From assembly GCA_963818685.1 (NCBI GenBank), contig CAWFTJ010000002.1, positions 310,001 through 374,000 of the forward strand: DNA of 64,000 nt, in the 5' to 3' direction. The translations under genes and the position numbers were made by a program. Shown piece by piece: positions 59,848-64,000 of the stretch. This DNA comes from CAJCJE01 sp963818685 (GTDB taxonomy: Bacteria > Actinomycetota > Actinomycetes > Mycobacteriales > Pseudonocardiaceae). Positions within the stretch are counted from its first letter, which is position 1; the number at the start of each line of letters is the position of its first letter. The notes below the pieces were generated by a model, which was given only the letters and a program-made list of their open reading frames with translations, did not search any database and was not told where the DNA came from.

Positions 59848-60780
59848 TGGTGGACGTCGCCGAGATATTGAATGCGGTTGGCGTTCCGTGGCCGGACGCG
59901 GACACTGACAAGGCGCGCCAGGCAGGCGAGGCGTGGAAGAACCTCGGGACGGCCGCGCAGGCCGCGCTCGACCAGGGCAACAACGCCGCCAACGTGCTGT
60001 GCGCGAACAACACCGGCAAGGCCATGAGCGCCTTTTCCGACTACTGGAACGAGTTCGGCGGCAGCGGCAGGACCGCGAACCTTGAGGTCCTCGTCGGCTG
60101 CTGCAATGCCATGTCCGACGCCCGCGACAAGTTCGCGGACGCCGTTGACAAGGCAAAGTCCGACCTGGAGGAGAAGGCCGCCGAGATCGGTGCCGCGATT
60201 GGTGGCGGTGTCATTCTCACCGTCTTCACCGCAGGAGCCTCGGACGCGGCAGCCAGCGGCGTCGTCGCCGCGATCGTGCCGGAGGCAGTGGCGACCGTCG
60301 AGTTGTTGGGGTACGACGATCGGCAGCGTGCTCACCACGGTGATCAGCTTGACGACGATGGCCGCGCTGGACGCCGCGGTGGAGCAGGTGGCGAAGAATA
60401 TCGGCCAGCTCGCTGTCGGTGACAAGGTGACCGCACCCAGCTGGTCAGAACTGGGTCAAGCGGTCGCGGTCGGCAGCCTGGGCGGGCTCATCGGCTCGGC
60501 CGTCACCACAGCGGTGGGCAGCGGCTCGGCTGCTACGGTCGGTGGCCTTTCCGACGATTTGGGGACGGTCACCACTGAGCTCTCCGGCGTTCTGAAGACG
60601 ATTCCCGATGCGCTGAACACACCAGCCGGCAAGGCTCTGCTCGACATCGCCAGCAAATCGTCGGCACAGAATGTGGCGAATGCGGCCGACAACAAGTCGC
60701 TTGAGGCTCCATCCGCCAAGGAGGTCATCGGTGACACGTTGGATGCCAGGATCGAGGCCGCCGCGGGCAGCGATGGCTGA
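59847..60780 (+). pseudogene. Type VII secretion-associated helical protein with glycine-zipper segments, frameshifted
   Basis: The N-terminal part (from ATG 59847) is helical: VAEILNAVGVPWPDADTDKA, AMSAFSDYWNEFGGSGRTAN, KAKSDLEEKAAEIGAAIGGG. This resembles the N-terminal LXG/WXG-like trafficking regions of polymorphic toxins. After ELLG the sequence continues in another frame as TTIGSVLTTVISLTTMAALD and GSLGGLIGSAVTTAVGSGSA, ending at 60780. Removing one G from the four at 60307-60310 gives about 310 residues. No toxin domain is visible at the C-terminus. Confidence 0.6.
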
Positions 60781-60815
60781 ACCGGCCGGCTGTCGCCGAT
60801 GCGGAAGGTGATGCG

Positions 60816-61256
60816 ATGTGGGTCAAACCGTTCCTCGGTTGGGGTGCGCTCATCTTGTTCGGGGTGTACTCCGGGTCACTGGCGCGAAGTGTCTTCACCA
60901 AGGCGTTGCCGCTGATCAGGCTGGTGCGGACCGGGCAGCAGGCCGAGGGCACGGTGCTGCGGTTGCAGATCCCGATGCAGTCAGGCTTCCGCACGCCCCG
61001 GCCGTTCGTCGAGTTCGTCGGTCCGGACGGGCACCACGTCCGCTATCACGACGTCTTCGCCAACAAGGGCCCCGAGAAGCCAGGGGACCGAGTGATGGTT
61101 CGTTTCGATCCGAGCGATCCGCAGCGGGCGACCATCCGGGGCATGCGGACCGCGCTCAACTACCTCAGCGGCATCGTGATCTTTGCTATCCTTTTCGCCG
61201 GTTTTGCCGTTTGCGGGTTGCTGGTCTTGTTGGGCGTGATTCCGGTGTCTGGCTGA
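60816..61256 (+). CDS. DUF3592-type membrane protein
   Basis: A 146-residue protein. N-terminal helix (about 3-28), an extracytoplasmic beta-rich domain (VRTGQQAEGTVLRLQIPMQS, PFVEFVGPDGHHVRYHD, GDRVMVRFDPSDPQRATI) and a C-terminal helix (about 115-142). This is the DUF3592 pattern; its function is unknown. In Actinobacteria such genes are often next to secreted-toxin or ESX-type clusters, and it starts 35 bases after the upstream gene. The 218 bases to secA hold no other gene. Confidence 0.8.
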   Translation: MWVKPFLGWGALILFGVYSGSLARSVFTKALPLIRLVRTGQQAEGTVLRLQIPMQSGFRTPRPFVEFVGPDGHHVRYHDVFANKGPEKPGDRVMVRFDPSDPQRATIRGMRTALNYLSGIVIFAILFAGFAVCGLLVLLGVIPVSG

Positions 61257-61474
61257 GCGGTCTGAGCGCCTGGGACATCGTCGTACGTAACGTGTTGATC
61301 ACCCTGTGGAACTGGCGAGCGGGTCCGGGCGTTGAGCACACGGTGGCGACGCGGTGGTCACCGGCACGGCCAATCTCAGTCGGGTCGGTACACGGCGTGT
61401 CCCAGCATGCCTACGATGAGCGCAGAGCGCCCGCTCCGGGTGCGTGACGAAACCAGCTAGTGAGGTCGGGCCGG

Positions 61475-64000
<2,526 letters not shown>

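Overview
The window is high-GC, densely packed chromosomal DNA from an actinobacterium, most likely of the order Pseudonocardiales (an inference from gene content and order, not from a search). The backbone matches, from memory, one conserved stretch of the Mycobacterium tuberculosis chromosome: purK-purE-fadE25, the TIGR03089 gene and LCP ligase, rmlD-wbbL-manC, fbiB-fbiA, whiB2, the Rv3259/Rv3258-like genes, pmm/manB, a SIS gene, manA, ahcY (sahH), tmk, mtrA-mtrB-lpqB, a comF-like gene, hpf and secA. Coenzyme F420 genes, WhiB2, MtrAB-LpqB and a WbbL-like rhamnosyltransferase all fit this assignment.

Layout. 1-5.8 kb: an LppU-like surface protein, an MFS transporter, a very large ECF sigma factor fused to its own membrane and extracellular domains, and a degenerate GGDEF-like protein. 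5.9-8.8 kb: purK (frameshifted), purE and an acyl-CoA dehydrogenase. 8.8-11.1 kb: a DUF4190 protein, a Fic protein with a palindromic leaderless promoter, and a TIGR03089 protein. 11.1-23 kb: a cell-envelope glycan region with two LCP ligases, rmlD, five further glycosyltransferases (one a GT2-GT4 fusion) and a WbbL-like transferase. 23.1-24.3 kb: an inserted HicA/HicB-like toxin-antitoxin pair plus an orphan HicB. 24.9-29.7 kb: manC, an AlkA-like glycosylase, a quinone oxidoreductase, a second ECF sigma factor and a NUDIX protein. 29.7-33.5 kb: fbiB-fbiA, a frameshifted site-2 protease and whiB2. 33.7-37.2 kb: an 1166-residue glycosyltransferase/membrane protein with a pentapeptide-repeat insert. 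37.2-44.3 kb: Rv3259/Rv3258-like genes, pmm, a Trm112-like protein, SIS, manA, a CDF transporter and an unusual RmlB-like dehydratase. 44.3-46.6 kb: an orphan GlmL/MutL-like protein and a degenerate RelA/SpoT gene translationally coupled to a small partner. 46.6-52.8 kb: a membrane hydrolase, ahcY, a low-complexity membrane protein and tmk. 52.9-59.3 kb: mtrA-mtrB-lpqB, comF and hpf. 59.4-61.3 kb: two ESX/type VII-associated proteins (both frameshifted) and a DUF3592 protein. 61.5 kb to the end: secA, cut by the window edge.

The genes form a few functional groups. GDP-mannose supply is covered by manA, pmm and manC. dTDP-rhamnose and its transfer are covered by rmlD and the WbbL-like enzyme, with LCP ligases to attach finished glycans to the wall. 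F420 is made by fbiA and fbiB. Envelope signalling is carried by mtrAB-lpqB and the fused sigma factor.

Five otherwise recognisable reading frames (purK, the site-2 protease, the gene before tmk, and the two ESX-associated genes) are each broken by a single-base indel, two of them in G4 runs. Sequencing error is therefore as likely as true decay. Several genes have a -10-like hexamer 6-8 bases before the start codon, which suggests leaderless transcripts. I saw no tRNA, rRNA, CRISPR array, transposase or prophage genes.
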